Assembly: GCA_030280995.1 (NCBI GenBank)
Contig: JASXTE010000011.1
Coordinates: 553,501 to 617,500, forward strand
Direction of reading: 5' to 3'
Origin: Hemileia vastatrix
Taxonomy: Eukaryota > Basidiomycota > Pucciniomycetes > Pucciniales > Zaghouaniaceae
DNA: 64,000 bases
The translations under genes were made by a program, and so were the position numbers. Below, in pieces: positions 53,478 to 64,000 of the stretch (position 1 is its first letter; every line of letters starts with the position of its first letter). Below the pieces are notes generated by a model. That model was not told where the DNA came from. It saw nothing but the letters and a program-made list of their open reading frames with translations, and ran no database searches.

Positions 53478-54870
53478 TTTGATGGTTTTGAGTTGTATTC
53501 TTGTTGTGGAAAGTCAAGTGCAAAATGCTTAGCTGGTGTTTATGATGTGTAAGCAGGAAAAGTGGGAAGTCCTAAGAGCAGTTTTCAGGCTCAACAAAAG
53601 CCTAAGGCTTCAAAGGTGGATCCTAAGCTGAGTGCAGCTAGGAAGAGGTACAGCAAAGAGGAGCTGTACAAGATGCAGAAGGGTATGGTGATATGGGACC
53701 CCCTAGTTTTGGCGCATTGGATATGAATGGTGAGCCAATGCAAATGGAGGTGGATTCTGACTCTGAGGAGGATGTCCCTTTGGCTTAATTTCCAAAGCCT
53801 GTTGGAGTCAGAGGTTCTGGTGAGGGATCTGGTTTGATTCCTGTTAATGATATATCTGTTGGTGGTTCTGGTCCTCAAGAATCCTCTAGGATCAAGGTAG
53901 TGAAGCAAAGAGCTTGTTTGAGAGGCCAGTCGTTTCTTTCCAAGTTAATGTTATGGACTCTGTCCTGGAAAGGATGAATCAGTGTAAGGTTTCCATTAAT
54001 TATAAGGAGTTGTATGCTATAAGTCCTGGGTTGGATGATAGGCAGAAGAATTGTTGACAAGAAGAAGGGTTTCTGCGGGGAGGTAGAATATATTTTTGAT
54101 TCTTCTGAAAAATTTAGTAAGGGGTTGGAAACTCATTTTTATGCACCTCTAGGTTATGTAAATGTCACTCTGAATTTCAGGGAGGCTAGGGCTTTGGTGG
54201 ATTCAGGTTCTCAGATTAGCCTGATTTCTTTGTTTGAGGCAACTCATCTGGGTCTTCCAACCAAAACAGGTATTGGTGGAAATTTGAGAGGCATTGTTGG
54301 CCATGTAGCTTAATTTGTTGGAGAATCTGAGTTTGTGAAGCTAGATGTTGTTGGAACCTCAGGGAAGGTTCATTTTTTGGCTGCCAGGGGAACTTTAAAA
54401 GCTGTTTTGGGTGGGCCATTTTTGATGGATTTTCTAGGACAAATTGGCTATCAATTTGATTTGAGAATTGGTTTAGAGTTGACAAGTGAAAATGAAAGGA
54501 GACTTAAAAAGAGGTTATCATCTCCTAGAGAGGATGGTTGGGAGACCAGGCCTGGTTTGTCTTCAATGTGCCAGCGCATGGACTGTTGAAGGAGAAGAAG
54601 TGAAGTAGGTTCTGCCTCTAGTTTTTTGGAGTGTGTCTCAGGCTCTAGTGAGAGTCTGATTTTTTTAGAGTGATGAGTGCTGATCACGCTAGTGCTACAA
54701 CCTCTCCACAAGATGAATAAATCTCAGGTTGTAGTAGGTCAGCTCCGTTGGAGATATACCAAGTGTATTATCAACTTTCTCTTTTTAATGTTTCTCTTCT
54801 CTGCAAGTGTTCTTCAAGTTTTTTATCAAGTATCTGTTCTCTCTCAAAATTCTCAAATATTTTTAATTTA
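53478..54870 (+). pseudogene. Gypsy A: end of gag and protease (right of the transposon)
   Basis: Gag resumes with ..CLAGVYDV, then RYSKEELYKMQKGM, matching GKYDV and FSKEKIYKMQKGM of the 58-59 kb element. The protease part (54035-54590) reads VEYIFDSSEKFSKGLETHF, ALVDSGSQISLISLFEATHL, GGNLRGIVGHVA and LSGPFLMDF-like LGGPFLMDFLGQIGY. The catalytic Asp in VDSGS is intact here. Stops at ~53770 and ~54312 interrupt it. Both sides of the transposon therefore belong to one gypsy copy. Confidence 0.85.
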
Positions 54871-56473
54871 AGCTCAAATAAGAAGATTGGTTATATATTT
54901 TTATTGAAATATATGCGGAAAAGCTGTGGAGTGGTGAGACTGGGGTCTTTAATTAAGTCATACCAATTGTGAATGGCTAGGGTTTCTTCTACACTTTTCA
55001 AAAACATTTACTTGGCCACATCTGTGAGAATTGGGAAAAACCTTGGTTATTACTGTAGGATGGAAGAAAACTCAAGAAAATAAAATAAAAATTTCAAGAT
55101 AACTGAATAAAATTAAGAAAAAAATCTTAAGATAATCAAGAAAAAAGACAAGAATTATTTTTGTGATGATCATTAAAATCAAATTTTGGGCCTCAAGTAT
55201 GAGGTTAAACTGCACAACATTTTGAAGAAAGATGATCAGAAAGGTCAAATTTTGGGCTTCCAGCATGAGGATAAATAAACCAATTTTAAAAGTTGTTATT
55301 CAGAAGATGAATCATGATTTTAAGATTTAGAAGATGGAAGTGAGGATGAAGATGTGGCTTTGTGGAATAGTTTTGGAGTGGTGATGTTGGGGAATAAAAT
55401 TAAGTCCTCCCAATTGTGCACTGCTAGGTTTTCTTCTACACGTTTAAAAGACATTACCTTGGCCAGGTCTGTGAGTATTGGGGAAACCCCTGTTTTTTTT
55501 TATGGATAGAAGAAAACTCAAGAAAAGAAAAAAATTCAAGATAACTCAAGATAATCAAAAAAAATCTGAACATAATGAAGAAAAAGATCTGAATTATTTT
55601 TGTGAAGATCAGCAAGGTTTTTTCTTCTCCCCCATGAGGCTAATCTGCAAAGCTTTTTCTCCTCCCCCATGAGGCTAAACTGGAAGGTTATTTCTCTTCC
55701 TCTGTGAGGCTAAACTGGAAAATTGTTCTCTCCTCAACCAAGAGGTTAAACTGGCTGTTTCTGATCTTGATTCTGGTGATTGTAAGTTTTTTTATGATGA
55801 TGGGGCTTTTGTTTGGGATGGCTCAAAAATTTGAAAATGGTGTTTTGGTGAATGAACTGGATTCTCTTAAGATTCAGTGGAAGAAAAAGAATGTACCAAA
55901 ATTTAGAGATTTACCATGCAAATTTTGAGGGGGACTTGCTAGCAAGTCCTCAACTTGAAGTCAGATGGAAATCAGATGGAACTCAGAATGAAGTAATACT
56001 GAACTTTTACTTGAAGTATCACACAAATAATAATGGATCTATATTGAAAACATAGTGAAAGTGTGAGGATAACTGAATGGAAACCAGAAAAAATTATTCC
56101 ATGAGTCTACTCAATGCAGAGTATTTTTGGAAGCAACTTATTTAAATAATAATATATTAATTTAATTGATCAATAAAAATCAATTGAAAATATCACAATT
56201 TAAAATACAATAATTTTATTAAAAACTTTCAGATAACATATAAAAAAAATCAGTGACTTTTTCTATTACCTACAACTGTTTTTACAGAATTCAAATTTAT
56301 GTTTCAGCTAATATTTTTGGCAGTGAACACTGTTCTTCACCCAAAGAACAGAGATCATCTTCCTATTTTCACACTCTGTTTGCACCAATCCCCATCCCTT
56401 TCAATTCTTTCAAAACATGCTTGTCTTCCCTCCACACCCCTTTCGCTACTCTCCAAGCCCCATTGTATGCTGT
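54871..56473 (+). pseudogene. Gypsy A linker remnant with duplications, then unassigned sequence
   Basis: Bases ~54920-55080 and ~55368-55525 are two copies of one segment (GGAGTGGTGA..GGGG.., TCTTCTACAC.TTT, TTGGCCA.TCTGTGAGNATTGG, GAAGAAAACTCAAGAAAA). Bases 55620-55760 carry four units of a CATGAGGCTAAACTGGAA-type repeat that also occurs in the linker at 62.7 kb. No RT sequence follows, so the element is truncated. From 56050 to 56473 I see nothing recognisable. Confidence 0.55.
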
Positions 56474-57624
56474 TGTGGCATTCCACATCTGGGTATGCCA
56501 CTAAGGTTTATTTTTGAAGATTAGTAGCAATTTTCTGGATTATAAGGCTGGATAATTGGAATTTTGGAACTGTTTTACTTAATTTAGTGACTTATAGTAT
56601 TATTGGGGGATATGGTGTGCTCATGGAATGGCCACTGAGCTCCAGTGCTCTGGTGCACTCTGGTGCACTCCGGTTTGCTCCAGTGATTTTCCGATGCAAA
56701 AGCAAAGTGTACTGGAAAAATTCTGTCATTGTGTAAAAGTTTGGTCATGGTGGCAAAATTATCTCACTGTGGAAGATTTAGCTCACTCTGGCAAAATTAG
56801 CTCATTATGGGGAAAAGAGCTCATTGTGGCGAAATTTGCTCACAATGGAAAAGTCTGGTCACTGGGTTAAAGTTTGGTCACTGTGCCAAAGTTTGGTCAC
56901 TGTGCCAAAGTTTGGTCACAGTACCAAAGTTTGGACACTGTACCAAAGTTTGGTGACTGTGGAAAAATTTGGCTATTGTGGCAAAATTTGGTTAGAATTT
57001 ATTATTATTCTTATTAGATTAATAGTTTACTGTAGATCCTATGCATGTAGGGTATTGTTGGAAAGGTCAGGAGTAGGAGAATCAGATAGAAAGGGGTGAA
57101 GCTAAGTCTTCTACATGTTTTTGTCTCTTTAGTTTTAATTATAAGGGTCTTTTTGAAAAATTAACAACCATTATTAATATTTTTAGAACCAACAAAATTA
57201 AATAAAATTATAATACTCTTATAACATTTATATTTTTCATAACACTTTTGAAATACAACACAACAATTATATTTTCATCACATATAGGGTATCATTGGAA
57301 AGTTCTCCATCTCAGGGACTTGTTTTTATTGTTTACTCATTTAAAATAAAATCTTTATAAAAACATATAAGTCTATCTTTTAAGATCTTTCACTAGTACA
57401 CCTTAATTGTTCTCATCAGTATTCCTTTCTCAACTGCTGCTGTTTCTAAATCTCGATAAGCGTTTATAAATCAGAGTTTCATATATTTTAATCAATTCAA
57501 GTAGACTAGAGAGCTTAGTTATTTTAACAACCCTTATTTTACTTAGAAGGACAGGGTTTTCTTTGATTTATCCAACTCTTTTAAATTATCCTTACAGCAA
57601 GGCAACTGTAAGAGTCTACCTACA
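56474..57624 (+). repeat. 5' LTR of gypsy element D (family 2)
   Basis: It starts TGTGGCATTCCACATCTGGG and ends GCAACTGTAAGAGTCTACCTACA, five bases before the PBS. Its 3' half (GATCTTTCACTAGTACACC, GATAAGCG, GACAGGGTTTT..TTTATCCAACTC) is shared with the solo LTR at 19237, although the 5' halves differ. Confidence 0.85.
56700..56995 (+). repeat. Minisatellite in the element D LTR
   Basis: About fifteen units of 17-20 bp. The second half is regular (CCAAAGTTTGGTCACTGTG, CCAAAGTTTGGACACTGTA), while the first half has GAAAATTAGCTCATTGTGG-like variants that the 28.4 kb LTR lacks. The unit is shared with that LTR. Confidence 0.88.
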
Positions 57625-57628
57625 TATT

Positions 57629-57645
57629 TTGTGCCCAACATGAGG
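57629..57645 (+). other. Primer-binding site, element D
   Basis: TTGTGCCCAACATGAGG, two or three substitutions away from the better site at 34832. A drifted PBS. Confidence 0.65.
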
Positions 57646-57678
57646 TTTAAAATCTCTAGCTTTTTCTAGGACTTTCTT

Positions 57679-57742
57679 AGCCTGAAAGAGGCTTATTCTT
57701 CGGAACTCTTATTGATTTTTTTATCCTAGCCTGAAAGAGGCT
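57679..57742 (+). repeat. Two copies of a short hairpin AGCCTGAAAGAGGCTT in the leader
   Basis: Each copy can form a 5-bp stem (AGCCT/AGGCT) with a GAAAG loop. One copy is also in the leader of element C on the minus strand (3182-3197). Location just after the PBS suits an RNA packaging or dimerisation element, which is inference. Confidence 0.6.
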
Positions 57743-57785
57743 TGTTTATTTTAAATGGTTTAAATGCTTTTCTTATTTTATTGGG

Positions 57786-59205
57786 ATGTCTTTTGCTGCT
57801 GCTTCTAGTTCTTCTCTTCCTTATACTCTTTCTTTCAGGATCATTACTTGCAATGGCCCAAAGTTTAATGGGGAGGAAGTTAAATGGTTTATTAGCAGCT
57901 ATGAAGCTGCTTCTGCTTTTGATGGTGCTTCTCATGTGGACATGGTGAAGCAGATTAGGTTTTTTATTGCTGATAGGGAGGTGAAAGAAGAGATCATTGC
58001 TATTCAGGCTTTTAAGGAGGAGGATTGGGTGAAGTTGTCAAAGGCTATGGCTGATAGATGGGGTTTTAGATTTACTATGTTGGACCTTAATAAAATTGTT
58101 GGTGATTGGCAGGCAAAGGGTGGAGCTTCTTCTATGGCTGATTTTAAAAAGTTATGCATTCAATTGGATGAAGTGGTTGAATATCTGATTCTGGTGGAAA
58201 AATTAGTTTATGAAAACCAGGTCAAGGATCTTTTCTACTCAGCCTGTAGTAGGGATATTAGAATGGATGTCTTGAAGGATCTTTCAAGAAAAGATTTAAT
58301 GAAGGAGCTACCTAATGGCAAACAAAAATATCCTACTTTAGAGGTCATCAAAGAAAAAATTCAAGCCCATCTTAAATTAATGCCATTGGACATGTATCAA
58401 GAGTCTTGAAATCAGTATGTCAGCAAGGTTAGTGAAGTTTTGGCTGAAAATAATGATATCAGGGTCAAAGCTCAAAAAGGCAAGAAGGCTTAAATGGGTC
58501 TGCTGGTGACAAATATTGAGGGTACTGTTGACAACAAGATGGTCGATTACTTGGCCGATTTAATTAAACAATTAAAAATATATTTCCAAGAGACTCAGAA
58601 GGCTAATAAGACCCCAATTGCTTCTTCATTAACTTCAACATCTTATCAATCTAGAGGATATGAACGTTCAAATTATAATGGTAATGACAATGGAAACTGC
58701 TTCTCAAGCAATAATAGGAATGGGAATGGTAATTGTGGTAGTGGATTTAGATGTGGCTATGATGAGCCAAAGGTGTGCTCCTATTGTAATAGTAGGGGGC
58801 ACAGAGCTGGAGTATGTTTTACTCTTGATAAAGACTTTGATGCTGGGAGGGTGTTATTTGTTGGTAAAGTTTATAAATTTCCTGATAAATTGTTCATCAA
58901 GCCCAGCAATGGACAAGCAACTTCTGATTTGGTTAGAAGGAATATGGCTGCTGAAAGAAGAGCCCAGTTTGAAGAATTGAAGGATGATGATGATAATTCC
59001 AAGGGTGTCAAAAATGATGATGGTAAAAGCGGTGGTAAAGCTGATAAAGGTAAAGAGAAAGAGGTCAGTAAGGCCACATTTTCAACTTCTTTTGGTGTTT
59101 TGAAGCTGGCAAGGGTTTCTAGAGTGGAGGGTAACCTTATGTCTGGCAAATATGATGTTGATGCTGCTAGAAGAGCAGCTGCTACTAAAGCTAAAAGTAG
59201 TATTT
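57786..59205 (+). pseudogene. Gypsy D Gag
   Basis: Frame 1 (57786-58409) starts MSFAAASSSS and holds the capsid-like region (PKFNGEEVKWFISSYEAA, RDIRMDVLKDLSRKDLM, AHLKLMPLDMYQES). A TGA at 58407 and a TAA near 58491 separate it from frame 2 (58494-59207), which is in the same reading frame and holds an Asn/Gly-rich linker, a CCHC zinc knuckle (CSYCNSRGHRAGVC) and an acidic/basic tail ending DVDAARRAAATKAKSSI. The zinc knuckle binds the element RNA. Only a few stops break it, so this is the best-preserved gag of the gypsy group here. Confidence 0.85.
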
Positions 59206-60202
59206 AGAGCCAACTAAAGGCTAAACCTGGAAAGGCAATTAACAAATCCAGACCTTTCTCTAAGGAAAAAATTTATAAAATGCAGAAGGGGATGGCTGAT
59301 ATGGGGCCACCTGGTTATGGAAAGTTTGATTTAAATAGTGAGCCTATTCCAGAAGATGATTTTCATTCTGAGGAGGACGTACCTTTGGCGTCACTAACTA
59401 GACCAAGTTTTAGCGCTCCCATCTCAATGGAGGGAGTAAGAAGGACTAGAAATGGATCAGGACTAGAGGAAGAAGCTGGTGATGGATCTAGGGTTATCAG
59501 TAGTGAAGATGTTATTATGGGGGTAAAGATGGCAATGTGGGTCCTCAAGAGGTGCCCAGGGTCAAGGTAATTAAATCTAAAGTCCAGTACAAACAGCCAG
59601 TAGTATCTGGTCAAGAGAATGAAATGAGAAATGTTTTGAATAGGATGAATCAACTTCAGATTACCTTATCTTTAGGAGATCTTTTTTTGATTATTCCAGA
59701 ACTTTCAGAGAAGTAAAAGAAGCATCTGACAAGGCAACAGGTTTCCGCTGGAGAGGTGGAATATATTTGTAAAAATGCTGAAAGGTTTGGGGAGGATTTC
59801 GAAACACATTTTTCTGCTCCCCTGGGTTACCTGTTAGTGACTCATAATGGTAAAGAAGTGAAGGCACTTGTTTATTCAGGGTCTCAAATTAATTTAGTTT
59901 CTTTAGAGCAAGCAACAATTATAGGCTTGCCAATTAAAACTGGTACTGGGGGAAACTTCAGAGGTATTGGAGGACATGCAACAGAGCTGATGGGTACAGC
60001 TGAGCATGTTAAGTTAGGTATTGGTGGATATATTGGTAATTTTCACTTTTATGTGGCCAGAGGGGCAGTTAAAACTTTTCTTAGTGGTCCTTTTTTGATG
60101 GATTTCGAGGCCAGGATCACTTATCAAGCTGGCATGGGTATTAGTTTGGAGATTACTGGAAAGGATATGAGAAGGCTACATATGTGGCTGGCACCTACTT
60201 GA
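59206..60202 (+). pseudogene. Gypsy D Gag-protease linker and aspartic protease
   Basis: KIYKMQKGM, NSEPIPEDDFHSEEDVPLAS and TRPSFSAP (59280-59570) form the linker. The protease frame (59756-60202) reads VEYICKNAERFGEDFETHF, ALVYSGSQINLVSLEQAT, GGNFRGIGGHATELMG, FLSGPFLMDFEARITY. Compared with VDSGSQ at 54.2 kb, the catalytic Asp is Tyr here, so this protease could not work. A retroviral-type protease would otherwise process the polyprotein. Confidence 0.85.
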
Positions 60203-61020
60203 GATGAAGGTTGGGAGACACGACCAGGGATTGCTACTCTGTGTCAGTGTTGTACTTGCATCAAGAAGCAATGTATTAAACTGACATCTTTTGGTGAATT
60301 ATGTTTAGAGGGGAATTTTGGAAACCCTCATTTTTTGGGATAGCAGGGGCTGATCAGCCTAATGTTGCAATCTCTCCCCAGGATGAGATCCTTGATTGCA
60401 ATAGGTCAGCTAAATTGGAGATAATTCAAGTGGATTCTCAATTATTTTCTGTTAATAATACATTAAATTGTTATTATGTCTTCAAATTTTTGGTTTGTCT
60501 CACTTCTCTGTCAAGCTTTTCAATCACATTTATGAATGGATCAACAGGGGAGATAGGAAACATTATGTTTATTGAAAATTTGAATGGTTTATTTTCTGAC
60601 CTCAAGAAAGAGGGTAAATTGAAATTATTTCATCAAAATTTTATAAAAAATCTTATTATAATTAAAACACAAAAAAATAATTTTTTTGATAATTTGATTC
60701 TGGTCCTCCAGCAAAAGGATAAACTGCCAACTTTTTTTACTGGTTATTTTATGATGGATAAGGGAATTAAAGGTGTTGGAAAAATTGTTGATAAACTAGA
60801 TAAGGGAAAAGAGAAAAGGGTTAAATTTAAAAATTAAATTAATTTTTTTTCTACTTATATTGATTTTGATTCTGACAATGAAGTGAACTCCTTTGATGAA
60901 ATTTTCAATGGAAATAAAAAAATAAATATTTTGCCTCAAGTTTATGTAGATGTGGAGGAAGAAAAATATAAGAAGGTAGCAAATAAAATCTGACCAATTA
61001 ATGATCAGCTACCCGCTGAA
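60203..61020 (+). pseudogene. Gypsy D protease-RT linker
   Basis: A Cys-rich piece (LCQCCTCIKKQC, near 60239) is followed by a 178-codon frame (60301-60837) with no recognised domain, ending in Lys-rich KIVDKLDKGKEKRVKF. The sequence QQKDKLP near 60712 resembles the repeat unit seen at 55.6 and 62.7 kb. Fast-evolving linker by position. Confidence 0.5.
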
Positions 61021-62414
61021 TCAAATCCACCTTTGAGAAGACCAAAGCTATCAAGAAATCCTTGTGAATGTCCCTTGGTGAAGAATACACCAAACTTTTC
61101 TGAAACTTCAAGAATCAATTTTGATACATTAGGTGTTGTTAATTTTGGACCTGATGGTTGGTTGTCTGGAGAAGAGAAGAAGTTGTTGTTGGATGTGATT
61201 TTTAAGTGAGAGAAGGCCATTGCTTTTGTAGAAGAGGAGAGGGGTGTGTTGAGGCATTCCTACGGGGATCCTTACAAGATTCCTATAGTATGTCATGAGC
61301 TGTGGCAGCAAAAACCAATCCAAATTCCAGCTGCATTAAAAGAAGCTTATATCGAATTTGTCAGAGAACAGATTTACACTGGACTGTATAAGCAGTCATA
61401 ATTAATTTATTCTATTCCAGTATTTTTATCAAGAAACCAAATGGAAAACTAAGATTTGTTCATGATCTCAGGGAATTAAATAGTGTTACAATAAAGGATG
61501 CTGGTATACCACCTAGTTCTGAGGAATTTTTGGAAGAATTTTTTGGGAGAGTGTGTTATGGTTTAGGAGATATTATGGGGGGATATGATGAGAGAGAGTT
61601 GCATCCAGACTCTAAGCCTCTCATTACTTTTGATACACTGCTAGGACAATTACAATTGATAAGATTACCTCAAGCAGTAACAAAATCAGTGGCTGTTTAT
61701 CAAGCTCAGATGACTTCTATTCTTCTTGATGAAATTCCTCAATATGCTGGAATCTTTATTGACAATGGAGGAATTGAAGGACCTTCAACAGATTACAATA
61801 TTGAAGTGTTGTAGGAGAACCCAGGAATACAAAAATTCATCTGGGAGTACGCAGTCACTTTAGAGAGGAGCTTGTTTAGAATTGAAGAAGCTTTTTTATC
61901 TATTTCAGGTTCAAAATTTTCATTTTGTGTGCCAGCTTTAGAGATTTTAGGTCATGTGGTATGTAGAGAGGGTAGGATTATGTCCAAGAAGAAAGTGAAT
62001 AAAATTCAGTCCTGGCCTAGACCCAAGAATAAAACCAAAGTTAGGGGGTTTTTAGGTGTATGTATTTATGTTTGAATGTTTATCAAGGACTTTTCTTCAT
62101 TGGCAGCTCCTTTGAGAATGTTGACGAGAAAGGATGCAGACTGGTAGTGGGATGAAGAGTGTGAAAGGGTGTTTGAGAGATTGAAGAAGGTTGTGGGGAA
62201 GTATTTAGTGCTGCACAAGTTAGATTATGGAAAAGATGCTAGTAAAATTTATTTAGCAGTTGACTCAAGTCAGGTTGCTTCTGGGGCAGTTTTTTCTCAG
62301 ATGGTTAAAGCTGGTTACATTAGGCCAGTTAGGTATAAATATGTGGTATTCACCAAAGTCATATCAAGATATTCTCAGCCAAAATTGGAACTTTTTGGTG
62401 TGGCAAAAATTTAA
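61021..62414 (+). pseudogene. Gypsy D reverse transcriptase and RNase H
   Basis: RT copies the RNA into DNA. Seen in several frames: IFVEEERGVLRHSYG-like lead (near 61225), IPVFIKKPNGKLRFVHDLRE-type (split by a frame break near 61430), then VCYGLGDIMGGYDERELH, RLPQAVTKSVAVYQAQM and AGIFIDNGGIEGPSTDYN. The usual catalytic pair reads Asp-Asn (FIDN) rather than Asp-Asp. Thumb and RNase H follow: LEILGHVVCREGRIMS, KVRGFLGVCIYV, then DASKIYLAVDSSQVASGAVF. Stops at ~61200, 61390, 61812, 62073 and 62412 interrupt it. Confidence 0.83.
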
Positions 62415-63050
62415 AGAAACCTCAAAATTTTTTGTGGGGCCAACATTTTGAATTGCAAGTGGATGCAAAATCTTTAATTCAAATGATTAATTCCCCAAGC
62501 TTACCAAATGCACCTATGACTAGAGGTAGCATTCATTCGACATTTTTTGTTTGACTTAGTTCATAAGCCTGGAAAAAATTCTTCTATGCCAGATGGTTTG
62601 TCAAGAAAACCACTCACTGAAGATGATTCAGACTCAGAAGAGTTAAATGAAGATATACCTATGATTAAAGCCAGCACTAAAGGAGCTGAAGTGTTTCCAT
62701 ACCTCTCCCATGAGGTTAAACTGGCAGGACTACTGTGTGTAGATAATTATGGTGATGACCTCCACCAAGAGGATAAACTGGAAAATTATTTTTATGAGGA
62801 TAAAATTGATGAAATTGGTGTAGATAAATTTGGTAAAAAAGTGGTAGAAGAAGTTGTTGTGTATATAGATGAAGATGGAGTGGTAGCTTTGGATACTAGT
62901 AGGTTAAGGAAGGGTGTATATGTTAGAGAATTAGAGAATTTGGTTAAAAAGAGGATGGACAAATCTATGTGTATAAAGGGTGAAGAAGAGATAGAGGTTT
63001 TTTGGAATTCGGTTTCTAAGAGGTCAAAAGGTTTAGAAGAAGAATATTGA
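62415..63050 (+). pseudogene. Gypsy D RNase H end and acidic linker
   Basis: DLVHKPGKNSSMPDGLSRKP (62553) is the standard end of gypsy RNase H. A highly acidic stretch follows (TEDDSDSEELNEDIP), then SHEVKLAGLLCVDNYGDDLHQEDKLENYFYEDK, written here only to mark the two repeat-unit translations HEVKLAG and QEDKLEN. The rest is Lys/Glu-rich. No enzyme motif. Confidence 0.7.
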
Positions 63051-64000
63051 CATAGTTAAATCAAGAATCAAATTTGTGGTAAGCGTCTATTGGCTCATTC
63101 ATGTGCAGGTGATATTGGTGATAGAGAGGTGCCCATAGATATTATATTAATCAATTTTCAAGATGATGTATGGGGCCAGACTGGTTTTTATTTGTTGTTG
63201 GTCAAATATTTATTGACTTTAGAAAGGCCAGATGATTGTGAAGATGATGAATGGGTGGCTATAAAAAGGAAGTCATCTACTTTTTACTTATCTGGTCAAC
63301 AATTAATGAAAAGGAGGTATCCAAATCCTCAAGTAGTTTTAACTCAAAAGAAAGGGCAAAAATTAGTTCTAAAGTCACTTCATGAAGATCTTGGGCATAG
63401 AGGAGTTGTAGAAACGTTCTGAAGAATTTCTGATCAATTTTGGTGGCCAGTAATGAGAATGACTGTTAAACAGTGGGTTAAGTCATGCAAAGAATGTCAA
63501 AGAAGAAGTTATTTAAAGCTGAAAGAACCTGGACATGCTACTGGCAAAAATACTCTCTTTGGAAGGGTTAGCTTGGATGCTGTTCATATTAGGGAGGGAT
63601 GGTATAAATATTAAATTGTAGCCAGAGATGATTTATCTGGTTGGGTAGAAGCAGTGCCTCTTATTAAATTGACTGCCAAAAATGTGGTAGAATATATTTT
63701 GAAAAATTGGGTGTATCAATATGGAGTTGTGAAATTTGTAATGGTAGAAGGAGGTCCTGAGTTTGGGACAGAGTTTAGAGAAGCTATATCAAAATTTGGG
63801 TCAAAGGTTAGGATAGCAACCCCTTTTTATCCTGAAGCTGAAGGTATGGTTGAAAGAGGGCATCAAGTAATTAAGGATGCTTTAGTCAAAATGTGTGGGT
63901 CAAGTGCTGAAAGTGGAGGCATTATTTACCTTTAGTTTTATTTGCTGATCAAATTACTGCCAAAAGGAAAACTGGATTCTCACCCTATGAACTTATTTTC
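63051..64000 (+). pseudogene. Gypsy D integrase, running off the window
   Basis: The HHCC part is LHEDLGHRGVVETF, WWPVMR and SCKECQRRS (63380-63510), with a stop at ~63421. The catalytic core follows: VSLDAVHIREGW (first Asp), a stop near 63614, GWVEAVPL, MVEGGPEFGTEFREA and EAEGMVERGHQVIKDAL. The second catalytic Asp, present as VDGGPEF at 13.66 kb, is Glu here. The frame shifts near 63910 and continues past 64000. Confidence 0.83.

Noticed and set aside
1..64000. Host protein-coding or tRNA/rRNA genes
   Set aside because: All recognisable coding sequence belongs to transposable elements; I found no cloverleaf or rRNA-like sequence by eye, though a covariance-model scan could still find a small RNA.

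Overview
This window looks like a transposon-only stretch of a large, AT-rich eukaryotic nuclear genome, most likely a basidiomycete fungus and plausibly a rust fungus (Pucciniales). This rests on short (54-75 bp) GT-AG introns, a TNP2-type CACTA transposase, SNF2 ATPase genes, Ty3/gypsy and Ty1/copia elements, and protein flavour that I recall from rust transposons. No database search was possible, so the taxon is inference. I see no convincing host gene, rRNA, tRNA or CRISPR array.

Layout. 1-6.6 kb: minus-strand gypsy gag remnant with its primer-binding site (PBS) and stacked LTR pieces; a decayed DNA-transposon arm sits in the gag and is cut by another LTR. 6.57-11.65 kb: a near-intact Ty1/copia element with 420-bp LTRs, a CTTAA target duplication (TSD) and one 1408-residue polyprotein. 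11.7-15.5 kb: LTR pieces and a gypsy integrase remnant. 15.56-27.7 kb: a pentanucleotide (AAAAT)n array split in two by a 10.5-kb minus-strand chromodomain-type gypsy element, which is itself broken by a 1.1-kb solo LTR. 28.1-34.8 kb: LTRs of at least three families and decayed internal sequence. 33.8-36.1 kb and 53.5-56 kb: two halves of one gypsy element.

The most interesting object is between those halves: a 17.3-kb DNA transposon at 36149-53477. It has about 39-bp terminal inverted repeats beginning CACCAGG and a TTT duplication. It carries, leftward, two multi-exon genes of unknown function (X and Y) and, rightward, an SNF2-family ATPase, a diverged relative of gene Y, and a TNP2 transposase. 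Between the divergent gene sets lies a 1.4-kb field of about fifteen 34-bp palindromes whose variants mostly differ at CpG. The SNF2 and TNP2 readings contain stops or frameshifts, so this copy is probably dead, but its architecture is preserved.

56.5-64 kb: a further plus-strand gypsy element (LTR, PBS, gag, protease, RT, RNase H, integrase) runs off the window; several catalytic residues are substituted.
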